From Henriciella pelagia (GTDB taxonomy: Bacteria; Pseudomonadota; Alphaproteobacteria; Caulobacterales; Hyphomonadaceae): a stretch of 64,000 bases of DNA. The position numbers were made by a program, and so were the translations under genes. This document shows positions 9,748 to 17,903 of this stretch, piece after piece. How positions within the stretch are numbered: position 1 is the stretch's first letter; each line of letters opens with the position of its first letter. The notes below the pieces were generated by a model. That model did not search any database. It saw only the letters and a program-made list of their open reading frames with translations, and was not told the DNA's origin. The stretch is from the NCBI RefSeq assembly GCF_002088945.1, contig NZ_NCSU01000007.1, positions 744,001-808,000 of the forward strand, read 5' to 3'.

Positions 9748-11070
9748 TCAGGCGTTCCGGATATCTGCGCCGAGCGAAGCCATATGGGCCATGAAATCGG
9801 GATAGGACGTCGCGATCATTGCTGCATCATCAATGGACACCGGCTTCTGGCTTGCTGTCCCCATGATGAGCGCGCTCATCGCAATGCGGTGATCATGGTG
9901 CGTCTCGACTAGGCCGCCGCCTGGCGGCGGGCCGCCGCAGCCCTGGACGGTGAAGCCATCCTCATGCTCTTCAACCTCGACGCCGTTGACCCTCAGCATG
10001 GCGACGACCGCTGCGATCCGGTCGCTTTCCTTGACGCGCAGCTCATGCGCGCCGGAAACGCGCGTCTCACCTTCGGCAAAGGCGGCGAGCACGGCGAGTA
10101 TCGGAAACTCGTCGATCATGGCAGGCACGAGGTCAGTGGGAATGGCACGGCCCTTGAGGCCGCTGCCCACGGCCTGCATGTCGATGAGGCGTTCGCCTGC
10201 GGCATCGCCCAGCTCTTCCGCGCCAATGTCAGCGCCCATCATGGCCGCTGCCCGGAAGAAGCCATCGCGGGTCTCGTTCGACATCACGCCTTCCACCATC
10301 ACCCCACCTGCCGGTGAAATCAGCCCCGCCGCGATCAGGAAGGCTGCCGATGACGGGTCTCCGGGGATTTGCGTATCGACCGCCTGCAGGGTCTGGCCGC
10401 CCTCTATGGAGACCACCGAACGAGTGCCATCGGCGTTCACGACATCAAGATCGACCCCGAACCCGCGAAGCATCTTTTCGGTATGGTCGCGCGTCGGGCG
10501 ATGTTCGGTAACGCGGGTCGTGCCCTGCGCGTTGAGCCCGGCCAGAAGAACGCAGGATTTGACCTGGGCGGAGGCGTGCTCTGGCACATAGTCAATCGGG
10601 TTCAGGGACGCCGATCCGTGCAGGGTGAGCGGCAGCATGCCCCGGCCATCATGGTCGAAGCGCGCGCCCATCTGTTCAAGCGGTTTGATCACCCGGTTCA
10701 TCGGCCGCCTGGAAAGACTGGCATCCCCCACAAGCCGTGCCTCGAGGGGGTAGCCGGCCATCAGGCCGAGCATCAGCCGCGATCCAGTGCCGGAATTCCC
10801 GAAGTCGAGGGCGGATGCCGGCGAGGTCAGACCGGCCTTGCCAACCCCTTTTACGGTCCAGCGTCCGCCACCCTTCTGCTCGGTCTCTGCGCCCAGCGCA
10901 GCCATGGCTTTCGCCGTATTGATAACGTCCTCGCCTTCGAGCAGGCCGGAAATGTCGGACGTGCCTTCTGCAATGCCTGCAAACATCAGGGCGCGATGCG
11001 AACAGGACTTGTCTCCCGGCGCGCGGATGGCACCCTGTAGCTTGCTTACGGGGAACGATGTCCAAGCCAA
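9748..11070 (-). CDS. aroA: 3-phosphoshikimate 1-carboxyvinyltransferase (EPSP synthase)
   Basis: AroA joins shikimate-3-phosphate and PEP in aromatic amino acid synthesis. Visible motifs are APGDKSCSHRALMFAGIAEG, LDFGNSGTGSRLMLGL and LRVKESDRIAAV. The frame is open to 11151, but the TTG at 11070 lies seven bases after AGAGGAA and starts exactly where family similarity begins, giving 440 residues. The protein has the S in GDKSCSHR typical of class II-like, more glyphosate-tolerant enzymes, but tolerance cannot be judged from this alone. It is divergent from the FYDLN-acid gene. Confidence 0.92.
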   Translation of the reverse strand: MAWTSFPVSKLQGAIRAPGDKSCSHRALMFAGIAEGTSDISGLLEGEDVINTAKAMAALGAETEQKGGGRWTVKGVGKAGLTSPASALDFGNSGTGSRLMLGLMAGYPLEARLVGDASLSRRPMNRVIKPLEQMGARFDHDGRGMLPLTLHGSASLNPIDYVPEHASAQVKSCVLLAGLNAQGTTRVTEHRPTRDHTEKMLRGFGVDLDVVNADGTRSVVSIEGGQTLQAVDTQIPGDPSSAAFLIAAGLISPAGGVMVEGVMSNETRDGFFRAAAMMGADIGAEELGDAAGERLIDMQAVGSGLKGRAIPTDLVPAMIDEFPILAVLAAFAEGETRVSGAHELRVKESDRIAAVVAMLRVNGVEVEEHEDGFTVQGCGGPPPGGGLVETHHDHRIAMSALIMGTASQKPVSIDDAAMIATSYPDFMAHMASLGADIRNA

Positions 11071-11172
11071 TTGAATTTCCTCTGCTAAAGCACGTGAAAA
11101 GCGCTTTGACAGCGGCGAGGGTTTCTGGCAAGCGCCCCCGCAACAAAACATTCAGGTTTGGAGACCCACGAC

Positions 11173-11781
11173 ATGGCCGATTCCGATCTTGGCACCAAAC
11201 AGATCTGCCCGAGCTGCGAGGCAAAGTTCTACGATCTCAACAAGCGCCCGGCAGTCTGCCCGAAGTGCAAGACCGAATTCGACCCGGAAGACGATGAGAT
11301 CCGCTCCACCAGCGCCAAGCTGAAGGCGAAGCGAGCGAAGTCGGCCGTTCCAAAAGATGAGGACGAAGACGACCTCGAAGAGGAAGAGAACAAGCGCAAG
11401 AAGAAGAAAGCCGCCAAGTCCGATCTCGAAGACGACGATGATGACATCGACGATGATGACGAGACCGATGACGAGGATGAAGACGAGGATGACGATGAAA
11501 CCTCGCGCGAACTTGGAGCCGATGCCGACGAGGTTGTGCTCGAAGGTGGAGACGATGAGGACGATGAGGAAGCAGCGCCCGGAAAGGTGCCGAGCGGCTT
11601 CACCGAAGAAGGTCTCGACGACGATGATGACGACGATGTCGACCTGGACGATGACGAGGATGATTTCGACCTGGACGCCGATATCGATCTAGATGACGAT
11701 CTCGACCTGGACGACGATGACGATGACCTCGAAGGCGATGACGAAGAAGACGATGACGAGGATGAAGACAAGAAAGGCTGA
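11173..11781 (+). CDS. TIGR02300 family FYDLN-acid protein
   Basis: Residues 1-45 contain a zinc-ribbon-like segment, CPSCEAKFYDLNKRPAVCPKC, that gives the family its name. The rest (about 60-202) is almost entirely Asp/Glu, followed by a short basic tail DKKG. The family is confined to Alphaproteobacteria and has no assigned function; the acid tail suggests a nucleic-acid mimic or a chaperone for basic proteins (inference). It sits divergently beside aroA, the usual place. The ATG at 11173 follows TGGAGA. Confidence 0.9.
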   Translation: MADSDLGTKQICPSCEAKFYDLNKRPAVCPKCKTEFDPEDDEIRSTSAKLKAKRAKSAVPKDEDEDDLEEEENKRKKKKAAKSDLEDDDDDIDDDDETDDEDEDEDDDETSRELGADADEVVLEGGDDEDDEEAAPGKVPSGFTEEGLDDDDDDDVDLDDDEDDFDLDADIDLDDDLDLDDDDDDLEGDDEEDDDEDEDKKG

Positions 11782-11790
11782 TAAAGAGAC

Positions 11791-11818
11791 TTGATCAGAC
11801 GGTCAGGACTTTATATCT
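11791..11818 (+). promoter_or_regulatory. Candidate sigma-70-type promoter for tRNA-Ala
   Basis: TTGATC (11791-11796) and TATATC (11813-11818) are 16 bases apart, and the tRNA 5' end is 19 bases past the -10 element. The match is moderate, and promoter activity is inferred. Confidence 0.4.
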
Positions 11819-11836
11819 CACGCCTTCCCTGAAGAT

Positions 11837-11911
<75 letters not shown>

Positions 11912-11912
<1 letters not shown>

Positions 11913-11974
11913 TTCATTCGGGGTTCGCCTTCGGCGAAAAATTTGATCCAGTGGATCAAATTTACCGAATGAAT
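11912..11974 (+). repeat. Paired-hairpin repeat, copy 1
   Basis: Outer arms ATTCATTCGG (11912-11921) and CCGAATGAAT (11965-11974) enclose two hairpins: TTCGCC-TTC-GGCGAA (11924-11938) and a perfect 12-bp arm palindrome beginning AAATTTGATCCA (11939-11963). Folded, it would form a three-way junction. It directly follows the tRNA CCA end. Confidence 0.75.
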
Positions 11975-11993
11975 GCCCCGGCAGGGGCTTTTT
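11975..11993 (+). terminator. Terminator after tRNA-Ala
   Basis: GCCCC-GGCA-GGGGC is followed by five T residues, an intrinsic terminator for the tRNA transcript. Confidence 0.75.
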
Positions 11994-12044
11994 CGAGATT
12001 CCCCGCTACATTTCGTTTTGCGATGGATTTGGCTCAAGGCTGTC

Positions 12045-12106
12045 CGGGTTGCGCTTCGCGCAAAAAATCAGTCCGGTGGACTGATTTTACCGAATGAATA
12101 CCCCGG
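12045..12106 (+). repeat. Paired-hairpin repeat, copy 2
   Basis: It has the same architecture as copy 1 with different stem sequences: TTGCGC-TTC-GCGCAA (12049-12063), then an 11-bp stem AAAATCAGTCC-GGT (12064-12088), then ACCGAATGAATnCCCCGG, which is shared with copy 1. The stems differ but remain perfectly paired. The flanks 11994-12044 and 12107-12180 hold no gene that I can support. Confidence 0.7.
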
Positions 12107-12198
12107 CAGCAGCCTTTCGACCCAGGCACCGAAGTCACAGAGGTTCGCCGGAACCCCTCGTGTCGCGCGCCCGTTGATCTCCTGACAAGGAGACAATC

Positions 12199-12873
12199 AT
12201 GACCCACACGCTGACCCTGCAATCCATCGAATCCGTGACGCCGGATGTTTTCCGCCTGCGTTTCGACAAGCCGGACGGCCTCGGCGTGGAGCCGGGGCAG
12301 GCTGTTGACCTTGCCCTCGACCGTGACGGCTGGCGCGGTGAGAAACGCCCGTTCACGCCAACCAGCCTTCCTTCGGACGGCTATCTGGAATTTACCATCA
12401 AATCCTATCCGGACCATGATGGCGTGACTGAACAGATCCCGACCCTGAAGCCCGGAGACCGGGTTCTCGTCGATGATCCTTGGGGCGCCATCCAGGATGA
12501 AGGCAGGGGCTGGTTCATCGCAGGCGGGGCAGGGGTCACACCTTTCATTGCCATTCTGCGTGAACGTCTCGAAGCGAAAGGTACGCTGGAGGGGTGCGAG
12601 CTCATCTTCTCCAACTCGACAGAGGCCGACATCATCAATCGGCAGGAATTCGAGACCATGCCCGGGCTCAAGACCTGGTTCACCGTCAGCGACGAAGCAT
12701 CAGCCGGTGTTCATACCGGCCAGATCGACAAGGAGTTTCTCGAGAACCGCATCACGCCTGGAAAAGGCAAATGTTATGTCTGTGGCCCCGAACCCATGAT
12801 CGATGACATTGTGGCAACCCTGAAAACGCTCGGCGTTCCTGAGGACGACATCATTGTCGAGGACCTGGACTAG
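12199..12873 (+). CDS. FAD/NAD(P)-binding ferredoxin-reductase-like oxidoreductase
   Basis: This 224-residue protein has the FNR-type layout. An N-terminal flavin barrel carries KRPFTPTSLP (about 51-60), then the nucleotide-binding domain carries GGAGVTPF (about 112-119) and the C-terminal YVCGPEPM. There is no 2Fe-2S ferredoxin domain, so it must pass electrons between NAD(P)H and a separate partner. AAGGAG lies upstream of the ATG. The partner is not evident from the neighbours; flavodoxin or ferredoxin reductase is a reasonable guess. Confidence 0.85.
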   Translation: MTHTLTLQSIESVTPDVFRLRFDKPDGLGVEPGQAVDLALDRDGWRGEKRPFTPTSLPSDGYLEFTIKSYPDHDGVTEQIPTLKPGDRVLVDDPWGAIQDEGRGWFIAGGAGVTPFIAILRERLEAKGTLEGCELIFSNSTEADIINRQEFETMPGLKTWFTVSDEASAGVHTGQIDKEFLENRITPGKGKCYVCGPEPMIDDIVATLKTLGVPEDDIIVEDLD

Positions 12874-13088
12874 CGCTCGCGGCCTGCCAAAAATGAACAC
12901 TTGTTCACCCGAAAGGCCTTTTAGCCGCCAAATGCCCAATTATGGCCGCTTCAAAGGCTTGAACCGGTCCCTTTCGGCCCCCAGATTCCAAGGTGACACG
13001 AGACCCGGCGGTAAGAGGAGCTGCCGCTTACGGGGCTTCTGCCGGGATGGAGTGTCGTGGTCCTGTCTTTGAAAGGAAGGAGCAAGCC

Positions 13089-13334
13089 ATGACGACAGAA
13101 CTTCATCACCAGGCTGCAAAGCTGTTCTTGGCGAAAGACCTCGTCTATGTCCGCCGTATTGCGGAAGACGAACTCGCCGAGCTCACGCCGGAAGCGCTCG
13201 ACGCGGTTGGCGATACTGACTCGCTCTTCGTCCTCGCAAACGGTGACGGCCTGCAGCTCGCAATCATTGAGGGCCGAGATGCTGCCTTTGCAGCCGCCCG
13301 CGCCCACGAAATGCGCCCCGTCAGCGTGCACTAG
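13089..13334 (+). CDS. DUF1150 family small protein
   Basis: The product is 81 residues. The segment YVRRIAEDELAEL and the C-terminus RDAAFAAARAHEMRPVSVH match DUF1150, an alphaproteobacterial family of unknown function often next to small heat-shock protein genes. No Hsp20 gene is adjacent here. The ATG at 13089 has GGAAGGAG upstream; the frame is open earlier without similarity. Confidence 0.8.
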   Translation: MTTELHHQAAKLFLAKDLVYVRRIAEDELAELTPEALDAVGDTDSLFVLANGDGLQLAIIEGRDAAFAAARAHEMRPVSVH

Positions 13335-13365
13335 CCACGCCCGGAGCCAGAGATTGAAAGAAACG

Positions 13366-13393
13366 GAAAGCCCGGCAGGGATGCCGGGCTTTC
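13366..13393 (+). terminator. Bidirectional terminator hairpin
   Basis: A perfect 12-bp stem GAAAGCCCGGCA with loop GGGA (13366-13393), flanked by T/A runs, lies between the convergent DUF1150 gene and the small membrane-protein gene. It can serve both. Confidence 0.75.
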
Positions 13394-13395
13394 TG

Positions 13396-13707
13396 CTACC
13401 AGAACTGAAAGACGAAATAGTCGAGAAAATATGCAACGACTATCGCCGGAATGGTTATGTATGCGAGAACGAGTGCGCTCAGGACCAATAAGATGAGCAG
13501 GTTGCGAGCGAACTTGCCGGGCCAGACCCAGTAGGGCACATAGCGGGGAAGCGTCCACCGGTCGGGGGGAGACTCCGGCACAATGGCGCTGACAATGCAC
13601 GCCCCGGCGACTGTGAACGCCAGTGTCAGGAAGATGACATCTAGGGAGAATGTCGCAAGAAATGCGATCAGTCCGACAAACCAGACGGCGAGCAAGAAGA
13701 CAAACAT
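13396..13707 (-). CDS. Small hypothetical membrane protein
   Basis: A 103-residue protein with about three hydrophobic helices (1-22, 25-45, and 70-95) and a Pro/Trp-rich polar loop between (PPDRWTLPRYVPYWVWPGK). No family is recognised. Hydrophobic periodicity supports this frame over the overlapping one at 13331-13768. It stops just before a shared terminator. Confidence 0.5.
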   Translation of the reverse strand: MFVFLLAVWFVGLIAFLATFSLDVIFLTLAFTVAGACIVSAIVPESPPDRWTLPRYVPYWVWPGKFARNLLILLVLSALVLAYITIPAIVVAYFLDYFVFQFW

Positions 13708-13785
13708 TGCAAGCGCGACCTCTGATCCCCAGCCCGCTTGTATTCGTTATAGGCGGATCGGCATCCAACCGCGCTTGATCCGTAC

Positions 13786-14772
13786 CTACAGGATCGCCGG
13801 AATGACCCGGTCTGGTGGCCTGTGTCCGTCGGCGAAGGTCTTGATGTTGATGATGACCTTTTCGCCCATCTCTATCCGGCCTTCGACCGTGGCCGAGCCC
13901 ATGTGCGGCAGCAGGATCACATTTGGCAGGCCAATCAGCTCCGGGTTCACGAGCGGTTCGCGCTCGAACACGTCGAGACCAGCGCCTGCGATCTTCCCGG
14001 CTTTCAGTGCGCGGGCAAGGGCCGCTTCATCGATCACTTCCCCACGGGCCGTGTTCACAATGTAGGCGTCTTTCCTGATCAGCTCCAGGCGGCGCGCGCT
14101 GAGCAGGTGGAAGGTCGCTGGCGTATGCGGACAATTGACTGAGATGATGTCCATCCGGGCCAGCATCTGGTCGAGGCTTTCCCAATAGGTCGCGCCAAGC
14201 TCTTCGGTCACCTGCCGGTTGACCGGTTTGCGGTTGTGATAATGGATCTGCAGACCGAATGCCTTTGCACGGCGAGCAACCGCCTGGCCAATGCGACCCA
14301 TGCCGATGATGCCGAGACGCTTGCCGGAGAGACGACGTCCCAGCATCCAGGTCGGCGCCCAGCCATCGAACTTGCCAGCTTCCAGCAGCTGGATACCTTC
14401 ATGCAGGCGGCGCGGAACACCAAGGATAAGCGCCATGGTGACGTCCGCTGTGTCATCAGTGAGGACACCCGGCGTATTGGTGACGGTGATGCCGCGCTGC
14501 ACCGCGCTCTCAATGTCGAGATTGTCGACGCCCGCTCCGAACTGGGCGATGTGGCGCAGCTGTGGCCCGGCCTGCGCCAGCAGTCGGCCATCAATCCGGT
14601 CTGTCACGGTCGGAACGAGGACATCGGCGCGTTTGACCGAATCGATCATCTGGGCATCGGAGAAGGGCACGTCGGTTTCATTGAGCTCAGTGTCAAAAAG
14701 CTCCTTCAGCCTGATCTCGACGGGGTCGGGCAGGCGCCGCGTAACAATTACCTTCAGCCGCTCTGCGGTCAT
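13786..14772 (-). CDS. D-isomer specific 2-hydroxyacid dehydrogenase (glyoxylate reductase-like)
   Basis: NAD(P)-dependent reduction of a 2-oxoacid, probably glyoxylate or hydroxypyruvate. The Rossmann motif GMGRIG is at 157-162, and the catalytic Arg243 (NTARGE), Glu272 (DVFEREPL) and His290 (LLPHMGSAT) are all present. The 328-residue length is normal for GyaR/GhrB. Substrate preference cannot be settled by sequence. It is divergent from the SH3 gene. Confidence 0.88.
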   Translation of the reverse strand: MTAERLKVIVTRRLPDPVEIRLKELFDTELNETDVPFSDAQMIDSVKRADVLVPTVTDRIDGRLLAQAGPQLRHIAQFGAGVDNLDIESAVQRGITVTNTPGVLTDDTADVTMALILGVPRRLHEGIQLLEAGKFDGWAPTWMLGRRLSGKRLGIIGMGRIGQAVARRAKAFGLQIHYHNRKPVNRQVTEELGATYWESLDQMLARMDIISVNCPHTPATFHLLSARRLELIRKDAYIVNTARGEVIDEAALARALKAGKIAGAGLDVFEREPLVNPELIGLPNVILLPHMGSATVEGRIEMGEKVIINIKTFADGHRPPDRVIPAIL

Positions 14773-14874
14773 TCATCCATCCCTTTAGTTGTTGCCAAAT
14801 CGAATAGCAGAGCATTCCCGCTACGCCAATGCGCGCTTTACGCGCGATTCACCCGTTCAGGTGAAACTGTCGTC

Positions 14875-15390
14875 ATGAAACGGTTTGCCTGTTTATTCGG
14901 TTCGGTCTGCCTTATCCTGAGCGGACCACAATATGCAACTGCTTCGGCTGAACCCGAAGCGGTAAAGATCAGCCAGTTCTCGGGAAAACCGGTGCCGCGC
15001 TTCGAGTCGCTTCGCTATACGGCGGTGCATGGTCGCAAGGGACCGTCCACGGACCATGAGATCGTCTGGCGCTATGAGCGCCAGGGCCTGCCGGTCCTGG
15101 TGGTCAAGGAAACGCGCAACTGGCGCCAGGTCCGCGATGCTGATGGCGACGAGACCTGGGTGCAGGCGCGCATGCTGACCGAAACGCGCCATGTGGTGAT
15201 GCTTGAGAAGACCATTCTCCGCAAACGGCCCAATGAGCTGTCGCGGGGCGTTGCCTCGATTCAGGAAGGCGTTGTTGCCGAGCTTGAACGCTGCGAGGAA
15301 GGCTGGTGCCGCCTCAAGGCGGAGAAATTCAAGGGCTGGGCTCCGAAACAGGCTCTTTGGGGCATCGAGACGCGGACCGGCGGCCTCTAG
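14875..15390 (+). CDS. Exported SH3-domain protein
   Basis: A signal peptide (about 1-24, ending ATASAEP) is followed by two bacterial SH3-like repeats: residues about 45-100 ([45 protein letters not shown]) and about 105-165. Such proteins bind peptidoglycan or peptides in the periplasm. The longer frame from 14236 lies antisense to the dehydrogenase gene; the ATG at 14875 is the first with a proper signal sequence. It is located just upstream of fabA. Confidence 0.8.
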   Translation: MKRFACLFGSVCLILSGPQYATASAEPEAVKISQFSGKPVPRFESLRYTAVHGRKGPSTDHEIVWRYERQGLPVLVVKETRNWRQVRDADGDETWVQARMLTETRHVVMLEKTILRKRPNELSRGVASIQEGVVAELERCEEGWCRLKAEKFKGWAPKQALWGIETRTGGL

Positions 15391-15497
15391 TCCCGCATTC
15401 ATGCAGGCCTGCTGACCAGCTTGTTTGCTTGACAAGCCAGATCAAGGCAGGCTCATGCGCACATTCCGATTCCGGTAACAGCTTCAGGACTACAAAA

Positions 15498-16037
15498 ATG
15501 AGCGGACCGCACGATTTTCACACGCCCAAGTCTTCCTATACGCGCGAAGACCTCCTCACCTCCGGGCAGGGCCAGCTTTTCGGGCCCGGTAATGCGCAAC
15601 TGCCGGTGCCGCCGATGCTGATGATGGACCGGATCACCGAGATCACGCTTGATGGCGGTGCGTTCGGCAAGGGCAGTGTCATTGGCGAGTATGACATCAA
15701 CCCCGAGCTCTGGTTCTTCCAGTGCCATTTTCCGGGCGATCCCGTCATGCCGGGCTGCCTTGGTCTTGATGCAATGTGGCAGGCGGTCGGCTACTGGCTC
15801 GGCTGGTCCGGGTCGCCCGGCAAGGGCCGCGCCCTCGGCGTCGGCGAAGTCAAGTTCACGGGCGAAATCACGCCCGACAAGAAGCTCGTCAAATACGTGA
15901 TCGACATGAAGCGCGTGCGCCGTGGCAAGCTCAATCTCGGCATTGCGGATGGCCGTGTCTATGTTGATGGTGAACATGTCTATACCGCCCTCGACATGAA
16001 GGTTGGCCTGAAAAACATCCTGGACCCGAAGGGTTGA
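15498..16037 (+). CDS. fabA: 3-hydroxyacyl-ACP dehydratase/isomerase FabA
   Basis: FabA dehydrates 3-hydroxydecanoyl-ACP and isomerises trans-2 to cis-3-decenoyl-ACP, the branch point to unsaturated fatty acids. The catalytic His77 is in [12 protein letters not shown], and Asp91 in LGLDAMWQ matches E. coli Asp85. The length is 179 residues. The true start is the ATG at 15498; the open frame upstream overlaps the SH3 gene. FabI follows 0.3 kb downstream; the usual fabB between them is absent. Confidence 0.96.
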   Translation: MSGPHDFHTPKSSYTREDLLTSGQGQLFGPGNAQLPVPPMLMMDRITEITLDGGAFGKGSVIGEYDINPELWFFQCHFPGDPVMPGCLGLDAMWQAVGYWLGWSGSPGKGRALGVGEVKFTGEITPDKKLVKYVIDMKRVRRGKLNLGIADGRVYVDGEHVYTALDMKVGLKNILDPKG

Positions 16038-16335
16038 TGCTCCGGCCGGCCTGATCCGGCACGGCGCTGCTCACTCGCTCAAACCGCGAAACCGCACTCG
16101 CCACCCCCGGCTTGCGATGGGGCAAGATGAGGGAGGGGAGAAGAGGGTGACGAGGCGGTCAGGCAGGATGATGGAATTCGTCTGTCAACAGACGTCTTCA
16201 CAGGAAGGATGCATGAACAGGCCAGACCGTTCCATTTTTTTTGGCGTTTAATCGGAAAGCGTCATCTGCTTGACCTTATGCCCGCCCGCGCCTAGCCCCT
16301 TCAGGAACAGGAAAATTGATTCAAAGAGGGTCATC
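16038..16335 (+). other. Gap between fabA and fabI
   Basis: About 300 bases with a G/A-rich patch near 16120-16150 and a poly-T tract at 16236-16243. I see no remnant of fabB and no supported small gene. The fabI ribosome-binding site AAAGAGGG is at its end. Confidence 0.5.
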
Positions 16336-17151
16336 ATGGCTGACGATTGGAACATGCCGGCAGGCGAACTTATGAAGGGCAAGCGCGGCATCGTCATGGG
16401 CGTTGCCAATCAGAACTCGATTGCCTGGGGCATTTCCAAACAGCTCGCGGCACAGGGCGCGGAAATCGCCTTCACCTATCAGGGCGAAACGCTCGAGCGC
16501 CGGGTCCGCCCACTGGTCGAGTCAATCGGCATGGACACGATGATCCCGGCTGACGTCACCGATGATGCCTCGATGGATGCTGCCTTCGCCGCCATCAAGG
16601 AAAAGTGGGGGAAGATCGACTTCCTCGTCCACTCCATCGCCTTTGCCGGCAAGGACGAGCTCATGGGCTCCATGGTGGCCAACACCTCCCGCGAGGGGTT
16701 CCGCCGCGCGATGGACATCTCGGTCTATTCCTTCATCGACAGCGCACGCCGTGCTTCAGAAATCATGCCGGATGGCGGTGCGATCATCTGCATGACCTAT
16801 CTCGGCGCTGAGCGCGTCGTGCCATCCTACAATGTCATGGGCGTCGCCAAGGCCGCCCTCGAGGCTGCAACGCGCTACGCCGCACGCGACCTCGGTACGC
16901 AGGGTATCCGCGTCAACGCGATTTCCGCCGGCGCCATGCGCACGCTCTCGCTTGCCGGCATTCGTGGCGGCAAGTCGTTGATGGGCACCGGCCGCGACTG
17001 GTCCCTCCTCAAGGAGGACACCAAGATGGAAGGCGTCGCCGGCGCTGCCCTCTACCTCCTCTCCGACATCGGCCAGTCAATCGCAGGCGAGGTCATCCAT
17101 GTCGATGCGGGCTTCCACGTGGTCGGCGTTCCGGACATGCCGGAGGAGTAG
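16336..17151 (+). CDS. fabI: Enoyl-ACP reductase FabI
   Basis: The last step of each fatty acid elongation cycle, with NADH as reductant; the classical target of triclosan. SDR-fold features are GVANQNSIAWGISKQLA for the cofactor and the active pair Tyr165/Lys172 in SYNVMGVAKAALEA. Length is 271 residues. The ATG at 16336 follows AAAGAGGG. A metallo-beta-lactamase gene begins five bases after its stop, with its ribosome-binding site GGAGGAG inside the last fabI codons, so the two are probably co-transcribed. Confidence 0.95.
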   Translation: MADDWNMPAGELMKGKRGIVMGVANQNSIAWGISKQLAAQGAEIAFTYQGETLERRVRPLVESIGMDTMIPADVTDDASMDAAFAAIKEKWGKIDFLVHSIAFAGKDELMGSMVANTSREGFRRAMDISVYSFIDSARRASEIMPDGGAIICMTYLGAERVVPSYNVMGVAKAALEAATRYAARDLGTQGIRVNAISAGAMRTLSLAGIRGGKSLMGTGRDWSLLKEDTKMEGVAGAALYLLSDIGQSIAGEVIHVDAGFHVVGVPDMPEE

Positions 17152-17156
17152 AAGAA

Positions 17157-17903
17157 TTGGCTTACTGCCGACGTTTTACGTGGGTCGCGGCGGGCCTGCT
17201 TTCCGCATGTGTAACGGCGTTTGAGCCTGCCGCCACGAGAGGTGAGGTCGAGTTCGAGGCGCTGGCACCAGACGTCTGGATGCATACCAGTTACGAAACG
17301 TTTCCGAGTGGGGCACGTGTACTGTCGCATGGCCTCGTTATCGTACGCGGTGACCACAGCGTGCTCGTCGATTCCGGCTGGAATGATGCCCAGACCGCTG
17401 ACATTCTCGACTGGGCTGAACTGGAGCTTCGCAAACCGGTCCAGACGGCCATTTTTACGCATGCGCACGCGGACAAGATGGGCGGTGTCGACACAGTCCG
17501 CGCGCGGGGCATAGCGACCTATGCAAGTGCGCTCACGAATGCGCTAGCGCCAGAAGAAGGCGTGAGGCCCGCCGAATACGCCTTGGACCTGCCGGATGCT
17601 GGAGATCGAGTTACTCTGGAAGGACTCGACATATTCTATCCGGGCGGGGGGCATTCGCGCGACAACATCACCGTCTATCATCCAGATAGCCGCATCCTGT
17701 TCGGCGGGTGCCTCATCCGTCCCGGTGAGACTGAATCGCTCGGCAATACCGCCGACGCAGACCTTAGCCATTGGGCAGACGCGGCGCGCCTTTTGAAGTC
17801 CGAATACCCTGATTCAAGCCAGGTCGTTCCGAGCCACGGTGCGCCTGGCTCGATTGACCTGCTCTCGCACACCGAGAAACTAGCAGACCCGGCCAATCCA
17901 TGA
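17157..17903 (+). CDS. NDM-like subclass B1 metallo-beta-lactamase
   Basis: All B1 zinc ligands are present: His102, His104 and Asp106 in THAHADKMGG, His166 in GGGHSRDN, Cys185 in FGGCLIR and His227 in PSHGAP. Segments such as LAPDVWMHTSY, GIATYASALTNALAPEEG, NITV and SLGN-ADAD follow NDM-1 closely. The position equivalent to the substrate-binding Lys of NDM is Arg (CLIR), as in VIM. The lipobox LSAC (Cys18) indicates a membrane-anchored lipoprotein, as in NDM. The start is a TTG preceded by GGAGGAG. It overlaps the GFA gene by four bases. It should hydrolyse beta-lactams including carbapenems, but activity is inferred. Confidence 0.88.
   Translation: MAYCRRFTWVAAGLLSACVTAFEPAATRGEVEFEALAPDVWMHTSYETFPSGARVLSHGLVIVRGDHSVLVDSGWNDAQTADILDWAELELRKPVQTAIFTHAHADKMGGVDTVRARGIATYASALTNALAPEEGVRPAEYALDLPDAGDRVTLEGLDIFYPGGGHSRDNITVYHPDSRILFGGCLIRPGETESLGNTADADLSHWADAARLLKSEYPDSSQVVPSHGAPGSIDLLSHTEKLADPANP

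Noticed and set aside
11229-11771. Serine-rich 180-residue antisense ORF
   Set aside because: It is the reverse complement of the acidic GAC/GAT-rich FYDLN gene.
12894-12907. TGAACACTTGTTCA palindrome as an SOS/LexA box
   Set aside because: Matches the Bacillus type (GAACN4GTTC), not the alphaproteobacterial GTTCN7GTTC; the neighbouring DUF1150 gene is not an SOS gene.
13331-13768. Alternative minus-strand ORF over the small membrane protein
   Set aside because: Arg/Cys-rich and without hydrophobic organisation; the 13396-13707 frame has clear helices.
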